Below are positions 43,300-51,404 of a DNA stretch of 64,000 nt, in pieces; positions within the stretch are counted from its first letter, which is position 1, and each line of letters begins with the position of its first letter. Location of the stretch: NCBI GenBank assembly GCA_900766005.1, contig CAAFTU010000099.1, forward strand, positions 1-64,000, given 5' to 3'. The notes under the pieces are model-generated. The model saw only the letters and a program-made list of their open reading frames with translations. It made no database searches and was not told the origin of the DNA. The stretch comes from an uncultured Bacteroides sp. (GTDB lineage Bacteria > Bacteroidota > Bacteroidia > Bacteroidales > Bacteroidaceae). The position numbers and the translations under genes are program-made.

Positions 43300-45006
43300 A
43301 TGAATACAGAAATAATAGGTATAGTAGCCCAAGTGGTATTGATGGTCGTTCTCAGCTACCCGCTAGGGAAATACATCGCTCGTGTATATCAAGGAAAAAA
43401 GGTTTGGACAGATTTCATGAAGCCGATAGAAGGATGGATTTTCCGTCTTTCGGGCATTCATCCCGATGAAGAAATGAATTGGAAACAATTCTTGAGAGCG
43501 CTACTCACCGTGAATCTGTTTTGGTTCATTTGGGGCATGGTGCTGCTTACCTTGCAAGGTTGGTTGCCTCTGAATCCGGATGGCAATTTGGCACAAAGTG
43601 CTCACCAGGCTTTCAACACCTGCATTTCGTTTATGGTAAACTGCAACGAACAGCACTACAGTGGAGAAAGCAACTTAACCTATTTTACTCAGCTCTTCGT
43701 TATTATGCTGTTCCAGTTCCTAACTGCTGCTACCGGTATGGCTGCCATGGCAGGAGTCATGAAAGCTTTGGGAGAAAAGACCACACAAACTATCGGCAAT
43801 TTCTGGAATTTTTTGGTACTTAGCTGTACCCGTATTCTTCTTCCGTTGTCTTTAGTTGTCGGCTTTATTCTAATTACGCAAGGTATTCCCATGGGATTTG
43901 ACGGAAAAATGGAAGTAACCACCCTGGAAGGTGAAACCCAATATGTATCACAAGGTCCGGCGGCTGCCATTATCCCCATCAAACAGTTGGGTACCAACGG
44001 CGGAGGCTATTTCGGGGTTAACTCTTCCCATCCCTTGGAAAATCCGACCTATTTATCCAATATGATAGAATGCTGGTCCATCTTGATTATTCCTATGGCT
44101 ATGGCTTTTGCATTCGGATTTTATGTGAAGCGGAAAAAATTGGGATACAGCATCTATGGAGTTATGCTGGTAGCCTTTCTGATTGGAGTCTGTGTCAATG
44201 TATCACAAGAGATGGGGGGTAATCCACGTATTGATGCCATGGGAATTGCACAAGACAATGGCTCAATGGAAGGAAAAGAAATACGTTTGGGGTCCGGTGC
44301 CACCGGATTGTGGAGTGTTGTGACCACCGTAACCTCCAATGGGTCTGTCAACGGGATGCACGACTCTACCCTGCCTCTTTCGGGGATGATAGAAATGCTG
44401 AACATGCAGATTAATACATGGTTCGGTGGTGTCGGCGTAGGCTGGATGAATTACTTTACGTTCCTCATCATCGCTGTATTTATCAGCGGGTTGATGGTAG
44501 GCCGGACTCCTGAATTCATGGGACACAAGGTGGAAGCCCGCGAAATGAAAATCGCTTCTATCGTAGCGCTGCTGCATCCGTTTGTCATCCTGGTCGGAAC
44601 GGCCCTGGCTGCCTATCTGTATGTTCATGCCCCGGCTTTTGTGGCGAGCGAAGGCGGATGGCTCAACAATCCTGGTTCCCATGGATTGGGAGAAATGCTT
44701 TATGAGTTTACCTCTTGTGCGGCCAATAACGGATCTGGATTCGAAGGCTTGGGTGACAATACCTGGTTCTGGAATTTTTCCTGCGGCATTGTACTGATCC
44801 TGAGCCGTTTCATTCCGATTATCGGCCAGGTAGCTTTGGCCGGACTGCTGGCTCAGAAAAGATACATTCCTGAAAGTGCTGGTACGCTGAAAACCGATAC
44901 GGTGACCTTTGCCGTCATGACTTTTGCTGTCATCTTTATCGTAGCAGCCTTGTCTTTCTTCCCGGCACAGGCCCTGACCACACTGACGGAACATTTTTCT
45001 CTCTAA
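43300..45006 (+). CDS. kdpA: KdpA, potassium-binding subunit of the Kdp ATPase
   Basis: 568 residues, close to the 557 of E. coli. It is the channel-like subunit of the high-affinity K+ pump KdpFABC in the inner membrane. The selectivity-filter loops are recognisable, for example NTCISFMVNCNEQHYSGES, LGTNGGGYFGVNSSHPLENP and TSCAANNGSGFEGL. There are about ten membrane helices. The start MNTEIIGIVAQVVLMVVLSY is typical. It is 12 bases behind kdpF and 26 before kdpB. Transcription should depend on the sigma-54 promoter at 43025. Confidence 0.96.
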   Translation: MNTEIIGIVAQVVLMVVLSYPLGKYIARVYQGKKVWTDFMKPIEGWIFRLSGIHPDEEMNWKQFLRALLTVNLFWFIWGMVLLTLQGWLPLNPDGNLAQSAHQAFNTCISFMVNCNEQHYSGESNLTYFTQLFVIMLFQFLTAATGMAAMAGVMKALGEKTTQTIGNFWNFLVLSCTRILLPLSLVVGFILITQGIPMGFDGKMEVTTLEGETQYVSQGPAAAIIPIKQLGTNGGGYFGVNSSHPLENPTYLSNMIECWSILIIPMAMAFAFGFYVKRKKLGYSIYGVMLVAFLIGVCVNVSQEMGGNPRIDAMGIAQDNGSMEGKEIRLGSGATGLWSVVTTVTSNGSVNGMHDSTLPLSGMIEMLNMQINTWFGGVGVGWMNYFTFLIIAVFISGLMVGRTPEFMGHKVEAREMKIASIVALLHPFVILVGTALAAYLYVHAPAFVASEGGWLNNPGSHGLGEMLYEFTSCAANNGSGFEGLGDNTWFWNFSCGIVLILSRFIPIIGQVALAGLLAQKRYIPESAGTLKTDTVTFAVMTFAVIFIVAALSFFPAQALTTLTEHFSL

Positions 45007-45032
45007 TTACAACTGATTAATAGCAAGAAAAT

Positions 45033-47069
45033 ATGAATACTAAAAATACAAACAACTCCTTATTTCAGAAAGACCAGCTGAAAGCCAGTCTCAAACAGTC
45101 TTTCGTCAAACTGAATCCACGACTGATGGTGAAAAACCCTATTATGTTCACAGTGGAAATTGCCACCTTTTTCATGCTGCCGGTGACCGTCTATTCAGCG
45201 GTAAGCGATGCACAGGGCTCGGTAATCTATAACTTCAGCGTTTTCGTCATTCTTTTTCTGACCTTGCTTTTTGCCAACTTTGCGGAAGCCATTGCCGAAG
45301 CACGGGGCAAGGCTCAGGCTGACAGCCTGCGCAAGACTCGTGAGGAAACACCTGCCAAGCGGGTCACAGGTGGAAAGCTGGAGTCTGTAAGCAGTTCCCA
45401 ACTGAAGAAAGGCGATGTCTTTGAGTGTGAAGCAGGGGATGTCATTCCTGCAGACGGTGAAATCATAGAAGGTCTGGCCTCCATCGATGAAAGTGCGATT
45501 ACGGGAGAATCTGCTCCGGTTATCCGTGAAGCCGGCGGAGACAAAAGTTCGGTAACTGGGGGTACAAAAGTGCTCTCAGATCGGATTCGGGTGGTGGTTA
45601 CCACACAGCCCGGAGAGAGTTTCCTTGACAAGATGATTGCATTGGTCGAAGGGGCCAGCCGGCAGAAAACGCCGAATGAGATTGCACTGACCATCCTGCT
45701 GGCTGTATTCACACTTGTCTTTCTGGTGGTGTGCATTACACTGAAGCCAATGGCCGACTATTCCGGCACTACCATTACGATAGCCGCTTTCCTGTCTCTC
45801 TTTGTCTGTCTGATTCCTACCACCATCGGCGGACTGCTTTCCGCCATCGGAATTGCAGGTATGGACCGCGCACTGCGTGCCAATGTCATCACCAAATCCG
45901 GAAAAGCCGTTGAGACAGCAGGAGATGTGGATACACTTTTACTGGACAAGACGGGTACCATCACTATCGGAAACCGTAAGGCTACAGCCTTTCATCCGGT
46001 CAAAGAGATTCCTCTGCACCGTTTTGTGGAAATATGCATGCTCTCTTCCGTAGCCGATGACACTCCGGAAGGTAAATCCATCATCGAATTGGGACGCGAA
46101 CAGGGTATCCGCATGCATACGCTCCAGACGGAAGGGGCCCACATGATCCAGTTTACAGCGGAAACCAAATGCTCCGGCATAGACCTGAAAGACGGTACCC
46201 AAATTCGTAAAGGGGCTTTTGATGCCATCCGCAGTCTGACGCAGGCAGCCGGCCATGACTTTCCCCGGGAAACGGAAGATGCAATCCGAAACATATCAGG
46301 CAACGGAGGTACTCCTTTGGTGGTCTGTGTCAATCAGAAAGTAGCTGGTGTTATTGAATTGCAGGACATTATCAAACCAGGTATAGAAGAGCGATTTGAA
46401 CGCTTACGAAAAATGGGCGTCAAAACGGTGATGGTAACGGGAGACAATCCCTTGACTGCACAATACATTGCCCAAAAAGCGGGTGTTGATGACTTCATCG
46501 CCGAAGCTAAGCCGGAAGACAAGATGAATTACATCCGTCGGGAACAAGCGGCCGGCAAGCTGGTGGCCATGATGGGTGACGGTACAAACGATGCTCCGGC
46601 TTTGGCACAGGCCAACGTAGGGGTAGCCATGAACAGCGGTACACAGGCGGCAAAAGAGGCCGGTAACATGGTTGACCTGGATAATGACCCGACTAAACTG
46701 ATTGAAATCGTAGAGATTGGAAAGCAGCTGTTGATGACCCGAGGTACACTGACCACCTTTTCCATCGCTAACGATGTGGCAAAATACTTTGCCATCATTC
46801 CGGCCTTGTTCATGGTTTCTGTTCCTCAATTGGGTGCCCTTAACATCATGGGGCTTCACAGTCCCGAAAGTGCCATCCTTTCCGCCGTCATCTTCAATGC
46901 GCTCATCATTCCTGCGCTGATACCCCTGGCGCTGAAAGGAGTTGCCTACAAGCCAATCGGTGCCAGTGCTCTGCTTCGTCGAAACTTGCTTATCTATGGA
47001 GTTGGCGGTTTGATAGCTCCTTTTGTGGGTATCAAACTGATTGATCTGCTCGTTGGACTATTTGTCTAA
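45033..47069 (+). CDS. kdpB: KdpB, P-type ATPase subunit of the Kdp pump
   Basis: 678 residues (E. coli 682). It hydrolyses ATP to drive K+ uptake through KdpA. The phosphorylated Asp is D305 in LLLDKTGTITIGN. The TGES loop is at about 157-160, where the family's Ser is a known inhibitory phosphorylation site. The hinge MVTGDNPLTAQYIA and the MGDGTNDAPALAQA motif are complete. The stretch NEIALTILLAVFTLVFLVV is the start of the membrane domain. It reads on to kdpC with a 59-base gap. Confidence 0.97.
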   Translation: MNTKNTNNSLFQKDQLKASLKQSFVKLNPRLMVKNPIMFTVEIATFFMLPVTVYSAVSDAQGSVIYNFSVFVILFLTLLFANFAEAIAEARGKAQADSLRKTREETPAKRVTGGKLESVSSSQLKKGDVFECEAGDVIPADGEIIEGLASIDESAITGESAPVIREAGGDKSSVTGGTKVLSDRIRVVVTTQPGESFLDKMIALVEGASRQKTPNEIALTILLAVFTLVFLVVCITLKPMADYSGTTITIAAFLSLFVCLIPTTIGGLLSAIGIAGMDRALRANVITKSGKAVETAGDVDTLLLDKTGTITIGNRKATAFHPVKEIPLHRFVEICMLSSVADDTPEGKSIIELGREQGIRMHTLQTEGAHMIQFTAETKCSGIDLKDGTQIRKGAFDAIRSLTQAAGHDFPRETEDAIRNISGNGGTPLVVCVNQKVAGVIELQDIIKPGIEERFERLRKMGVKTVMVTGDNPLTAQYIAQKAGVDDFIAEAKPEDKMNYIRREQAAGKLVAMMGDGTNDAPALAQANVGVAMNSGTQAAKEAGNMVDLDNDPTKLIEIVEIGKQLLMTRGTLTTFSIANDVAKYFAIIPALFMVSVPQLGALNIMGLHSPESAILSAVIFNALIIPALIPLALKGVAYKPIGASALLRRNLLIYGVGGLIAPFVGIKLIDLLVGLFV

Positions 47070-47128
47070 CCTATCTTTCATGATAACTTATTCAAATCCT
47101 TTTAAATTGACTCGTAAAAATATTCATT

Positions 47129-47704
47129 ATGAAGAATCTGTTAAAATCAATCAAACTCACTCTTGTTTTTTGTGTTTTTTTGTCCGTATGTTATGTGCTG
47201 GTCCTGTGGGCGTATGCCCAGTTCGCCGCTCCGGGTGAGGGTGGCAATGCCGAAACTGTCACGCTAAACGGTAAAGTAGTGGGGGTAGCCAACGTCGGAC
47301 AGCGGTTTACCCAAGATATTTATTTTTGGGGACGACCTTCCTGTGCCGGTGACGGTTACGACGGCACCAGCTCGGCCGGCAGCAACAAAGGGGTAACCAA
47401 TGAAAGCTACCTGAAAGAAGTCGAGGCCCGGATAGACACCTTTTTGCTGCACCATCCGTACCTGAAACGTGCGGAGGTGCCTGCAGAAATGGTAACGGCC
47501 AGTGCCTCCGGATTGGATCCTGACATCACACCGGCCTGTGCCTATGTGCAGATAAAACGGGTAGCTACTGCCAGAGGATGGAGCGAAGAAGAAGTGAAAG
47601 CACTGGTGGAAAACCACATCGAAAGACCGCTTTTCGGCGTTTTCGGGCCTTCCAAAATTAATGTATTGAAACTGAATGTTGCTTTAGATGAACATAAGAA
47701 ATAA
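47129..47704 (+). CDS. kdpC: KdpC, accessory subunit of the Kdp pump
   Basis: 191 residues (E. coli 190). One N-terminal membrane helix (LTLVFCVFLSVCYVLVLWAY), then a periplasmic domain with the family motifs FWGRPSCAGDGYDGTSSAGS and ASGLDPDITPACAYVQIKR and the C-terminal GPSKINVLKLNVALDE. It is the catalytic chaperone of KdpB. It lies 19 bases before the porin-like gene, which suggests co-transcription. Confidence 0.95.
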   Translation: MKNLLKSIKLTLVFCVFLSVCYVLVLWAYAQFAAPGEGGNAETVTLNGKVVGVANVGQRFTQDIYFWGRPSCAGDGYDGTSSAGSNKGVTNESYLKEVEARIDTFLLHHPYLKRAEVPAEMVTASASGLDPDITPACAYVQIKRVATARGWSEEEVKALVENHIERPLFGVFGPSKINVLKLNVALDEHKK

Positions 47705-47723
47705 CCTTTAATCTGTTTGTACC

Positions 47724-48440
47724 ATGTATGCTTTTATCAAAAAAAATCTGCTACTAATAGGAGTAGTGGCTTGTTTATATCCTTTACAAGTTTCTGCACA
47801 AAACAAACTATCCGTTCACGCCAAGGCGGATTTCGTATCTGACTATATCTGGCGCGGAGCTGATCAGCAGTCCGGTTGTTCGGTACAGCCTTCTCTCACG
47901 CTGGGCTATGCTGGATTTTCCCTCAATGTTTGGGGCAGCCAGTCACTCACCAAATGGGAAGAAGGAGGTGCCAAAGAATGGGATATCAACCTCGGATATA
48001 CCTACCGGAATTTAACGGTCACCTTGTCCGATTATTGGTGGAGCGGTATCAACCAACCTTATGGTCATTACAAAAACAGCCATTATTTCGAGGGCACTCT
48101 GGCTTACTGCTTTGGCGATTCTTTTCCGCTGTCCCTTTCATGGAGCACCATGTTTGCCGGGGCAGACAAGAATGAGAAAGGCAATCTGCAGGCATCTACT
48201 TACCTTTCGGCCTCCTATCCCTTCCGGCTACCTGCTGACATACTGCTGACTCCCGCTGTCGGCTTTACTCCTTGGAAGGGAATGTATTATAGGAAAGCGG
48301 CTTTCACAGATCTATCTCTGAAAGTTTCCAAGGAAGTATCGTTGTCAAACCATTTGGCAATCCCCTTATTTGTTCAAGCTATCGTATCACCGGTATATGA
48401 CCGAACTTACCTGGTAGCAGGAATCGGCATTGGATTTTAA
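47724..48440 (+). CDS. TorF-like outer-membrane porin, last gene of the kdp operon
   Basis: 238 residues with a signal peptide (LLLIGVVACLYPLQVSAQ). The start AKADFVSDYIWRGADQQSGC is typical of the TorF/Gcw_chp family of putative porins, and the protein alternates strands to the final YLVAGIGIGF. It could provide an outer-membrane pore for K+ or a related ion when Kdp is induced. Its place 19 bases behind kdpC is the only evidence for a role in potassium; there is no other experimental hint in the sequence. It is not part of the classical kdp operon of enterobacteria. Confidence 0.75.
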   Translation: MYAFIKKNLLLIGVVACLYPLQVSAQNKLSVHAKADFVSDYIWRGADQQSGCSVQPSLTLGYAGFSLNVWGSQSLTKWEEGGAKEWDINLGYTYRNLTVTLSDYWWSGINQPYGHYKNSHYFEGTLAYCFGDSFPLSLSWSTMFAGADKNEKGNLQASTYLSASYPFRLPADILLTPAVGFTPWKGMYYRKAAFTDLSLKVSKEVSLSNHLAIPLFVQAIVSPVYDRTYLVAGIGIGF

Positions 48441-48490
48441 CATTTCCACCACCTTGTACTCTTATAGACAGTGGAAAGGAAAGACTTGTT

Positions 48491-48526
48491 TTCTCAAAAT
48501 GAAAAGGTTTCTTCTCAGATTGAGAA
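48491..48526. promoter_or_regulatory. Tandem upstream activator sites of the trkH promoter
   Basis: TTCTCA-AAA-TGAAAA (48491-48505) and TTCTCA-GAT-TGAGAA (48512-48526, perfect). The centres are 21 bp apart, and the downstream centre (48519) is 99 bp before the last base of the -12 element at 48618. The arrangement repeats that at 42911-42947. Confidence 0.7.
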
Positions 48527-48603
48527 AACAGTTTGCCTTTTCATTCCTCTTTTATATCTTCATAGCTGCTGATTTTCAAGTGATAATGAAAGATCTGGAA
48601 CAA

Positions 48604-48618
48604 TGGCACAGTCCTTGT
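48604..48618 (+). promoter_or_regulatory. Sigma-54 promoter of the trkH-kinase unit
   Basis: TGGCAC-AGTCC-TTGT: -24 GG is exact, -12 reads GT instead of GC. The start site should be about 48630, 69 bases before the preferred TrkH ATG. Confidence 0.65.
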
Positions 48619-48698
48619 TTCTCATGTAATAAAATAAAAGAACAATGGAAGAATGGTATCAAAGCAATAAAGTTTCTTTTCAGAGAAACAGGGACTGT

Positions 48699-50153
48699 AT
48701 GGTCAACTATCGACATGTTTCATATGCATTAGGCGTGCTTGTACTGGTAGAAGCGGGTCTTTTCGCACTTTGTGCAGGTGTTTCCTTCTACTATCAGGAA
48801 GAAGACTATATTCATTTTTTAGAGACGCTGCTTATTAACGTTGTACTTGGTGGACTGCTGCTGTTGGTGGGTAAACGAAATGAAGTATCCATCAATCGAC
48901 GTGACGGTTATTGTATTGTCAGTTTATCGTGGTTACTGTTTTCGGCACTGGGCATGCTGCCTTTTCTGTTTAGTGGACATATCACTTCCGTAGCCGATGC
49001 CTTTTTTGAAACCATGTCCGGATTTACCACTACTGGGGCCACGATACTGGATCATATCGAATCCCTCCCTCACGGACTGCTCTTTTGGAGAAGTCTGACC
49101 CAATGGATTGGTGGGCTTGGCATCGTTCTTTTCACCATTGCCCTGCTGCCGCTTTTCTCGGGCAGCAGCCAGCAACTCTTTCTATCAGAAGCAACCGGAG
49201 TTACCCATGACAAGATTCATCCCAAAATCAAGGTAATGGCTCGGTGGTTATGGATCATTTATATCGGACTGACAGCAACGGAAACGCTCCTGCTCGTAGG
49301 AGGAAATATGGACTGGTTTGATGCTATTTGTCATGCCTTTTCTACGACAGCCACCGGTGGTTTTTCCACTAAGCAGGCAAGTGTAGCCTATTGGAATTCG
49401 CCCTATATTGAATACGTGATTTCCGTTTTTATGATTCTGTCCGGTGTCAATTTCTCACTTTATTATGTGGCCGCCATGCGCGGCAATTTCCGTAACTTAT
49501 GGAAAGACGAAGAATTACGCTGGTTCCTGAAGTCTGTCGGCATTCTTACTTTGCTCATTACCGCTGCCCTGTTCTTGAATGACTACTACAATCTGGAGAC
49601 TTCTTTCCGTAAAGCCCTGTTTCAGGTAGCTACTGCTCATACGTCCTGTGGATTTGCTACGGATGATTACAACCTTTGGCCGACTTTCACCTGGATGCTG
49701 CTGATTTTCGCCATGATTTCGGGCGGATGCACCGGTTCCACCAGCGGAGGGGTCAAAAACATGCGCTTGCTCATCATGGCCTGCAACATCCGGAATCAGT
49801 TCAAACAGATGCTTCATCCCCGTGCCGTTTTACCTGTACGCGTAAATGGCATTTGTGTACCCGTACAGACTTCCGCTACGGTATATACGTTCTTTGTCAC
49901 GTATTTGATTTGCATCTTTGTAGGGTGGATATTGTTGATGGGCTGCGGGGTGGGACTGACCGAATCCATGAGTACCGTCATATCTGCCATAGGCAATGTA
50001 GGCCCCGGACTGGGTGCTTTCGGACCAGCTTTCTCTTGGGCAGCCCTTCCTGATGCTGCCAAGTGGATTCTTTCTGCACTGATGCTCATCGGACGTTTGG
50101 AGATTTTCGGTATCCTGCTGCTGTTCTATCGGGGATATTGGAAAGAAAAGTAA
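48699..50153 (+). CDS. trkH: TrkH-family potassium uptake protein
   Basis: 484 residues from the ATG at 48699 (MVNYRHVSYALGVLVLVEAG), which matches the usual TrkH start; an ATG at 48645 adds 18 polar residues. The four pore loops are present: SGFTTTGATIL, STTATGGFSTK, HTSCGFATDDY and AIGNVGPGLGAFG. It is a lower-affinity K+ transporter of the inner membrane, usually working with the cytoplasmic TrkA/KtrA protein, which is not in this window. It lies behind a sigma-54 promoter and upstream of the KdpD-like sensor and the kinase, so K+ shortage should induce all three genes together. Confidence 0.92.
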   Translation: MVNYRHVSYALGVLVLVEAGLFALCAGVSFYYQEEDYIHFLETLLINVVLGGLLLLVGKRNEVSINRRDGYCIVSLSWLLFSALGMLPFLFSGHITSVADAFFETMSGFTTTGATILDHIESLPHGLLFWRSLTQWIGGLGIVLFTIALLPLFSGSSQQLFLSEATGVTHDKIHPKIKVMARWLWIIYIGLTATETLLLVGGNMDWFDAICHAFSTTATGGFSTKQASVAYWNSPYIEYVISVFMILSGVNFSLYYVAAMRGNFRNLWKDEELRWFLKSVGILTLLITAALFLNDYYNLETSFRKALFQVATAHTSCGFATDDYNLWPTFTWMLLIFAMISGGCTGSTSGGVKNMRLLIMACNIRNQFKQMLHPRAVLPVRVNGICVPVQTSATVYTFFVTYLICIFVGWILLMGCGVGLTESMSTVISAIGNVGPGLGAFGPAFSWAALPDAAKWILSALMLIGRLEIFGILLLFYRGYWKEK

Positions 50154-50243
50154 CTGAATCTGCCTTTTTGAGAATAATATCGGGAATTTTCCTGATTGTT
50201 AACTCAAGAAGTTTGTAAGAATATCAACAGAAACAAGCATAAT

Positions 50244-51383
50244 ATGAAGGATAGAAAAGATAGAGAAGAAAACGCACAGCATTTCCTCCAGCTGATACGG
50301 CGTTCACAGCGGGGTGTATTCAAGGTCTATATTGGCATGATAGCCGGTGTTGGGAAGACATACCGGATGCTACAGGAGGCACATGAGATGCTGGACAACG
50401 GCATCAACGTGCAGATAGGATATGTAGAAACCCACGGACGCGTCGCTACCGAGGAATTGCTGGCCGGACTGCCGGTCATTCCACGAAAGAAAATCTATTA
50501 CAAGGGAAAGGAACTCGAAGAGATGGATTTGGATGCAATCCTGCTCCTGCACCCGGAACTGGTCGTAGTCGATGAGTTGGCGCATACCAACGTGGAAGGC
50601 AGCCGCCACGAAAAGCGGTGGCAGGATGTCATGGAACTGTTGGAGGCCGGCATCAATGTCATCACGGCTGTCAACATCCAGCACATCGAAAGTCTCAATG
50701 AGGAGGTCAAGGGAATTGCTGGCATCGAGGTGAAGGAACGGATTCCGGACAAGGTACTCGAAGAAGCGGATGAGGTGGTGAATATCGACCTGACAGCTGA
50801 AGAGCTGATCAACCGTCTGAAAGCCGGAAAAATATACCGCAAAGAAAAAGTCCAAACTGCCTTGAACCATTTCTTCAAGACAGAAAACATCCTTCAGCTG
50901 CGCGAGCTGGCTTTAAAAGAGGTGGCTTTCCGGGTGGAGCGGAAAGTGGAGAATGAGCTTGTTACCGTAGAGAAGGGGGTGCACCGCGAGCGATTTTTGG
51001 TGTGCATCAGCAGCAATGAAAAGACACCGAGAAGGCTCATCCGCCGTACTGCCAGACTGGCCACTCGATACGATACGGATTTTTTGGTTCTGTATGTGCA
51101 GACCCCAGCCGAACATCCGGACCGCATTCCGTTGGCTACCCAGCGCCATCTGCTGAATCATTTCAAGCTAGCGGCGGAGCTGGGCGGTGAACTGATACAG
51201 CGGGCTTCACCGGATGTCATAGATACTATCCAAGCGGTGTGCAAAGAGCGTCAGGTCACGACGCTGTGCATCGGACAACCGGCTTTCACCTATGTATCGA
51301 CCTTGGTTCATCTGAAACGGTACAGGTCTTTTTTGAGATTTCTCTCGGATGAGAACATTAAATTGATTATCTTTCCGCAGTAA
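50244..51383 (+). CDS. kdpD: KdpD sensor piece without kinase (KdpD plus Usp domains)
   Basis: 379 residues from the ATG at 50244. Residues about 25-230 are the N-terminal KdpD domain with Walker A IAGVGKT (about 33-39) and Walker B VVVDELAHTN. Residues about 245-379 are a universal-stress-protein domain (RFLVCISSNEKTPRRLIR, FLVLYVQTPAEH). The four-helix membrane part, GAF and kinase domains of full KdpD are absent, and no membrane segment is present, so this is a soluble cytoplasmic protein. It is 21 bases before the separate histidine kinase and probably works with it. In E. coli this region binds nucleotides and, in other bacteria, c-di-AMP or the KdpD Usp ligand. Gene symbol given for the domain only. 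Confidence 0.88.
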   Translation: MKDRKDREENAQHFLQLIRRSQRGVFKVYIGMIAGVGKTYRMLQEAHEMLDNGINVQIGYVETHGRVATEELLAGLPVIPRKKIYYKGKELEEMDLDAILLLHPELVVVDELAHTNVEGSRHEKRWQDVMELLEAGINVITAVNIQHIESLNEEVKGIAGIEVKERIPDKVLEEADEVVNIDLTAEELINRLKAGKIYRKEKVQTALNHFFKTENILQLRELALKEVAFRVERKVENELVTVEKGVHRERFLVCISSNEKTPRRLIRRTARLATRYDTDFLVLYVQTPAEHPDRIPLATQRHLLNHFKLAAELGGELIQRASPDVIDTIQAVCKERQVTTLCIGQPAFTYVSTLVHLKRYRSFLRFLSDENIKLIIFPQ

Positions 51384-51404
51384 TAACCCTAAACTGATTG
51401 TTTT

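Noticed and set aside
50160..50200. Third activator site before the KdpD-like gene (TTTTTGAGAA)
   Set aside because: Only a half-site is present and no -24/-12 promoter follows, so the gene is more simply read from the trkH promoter.
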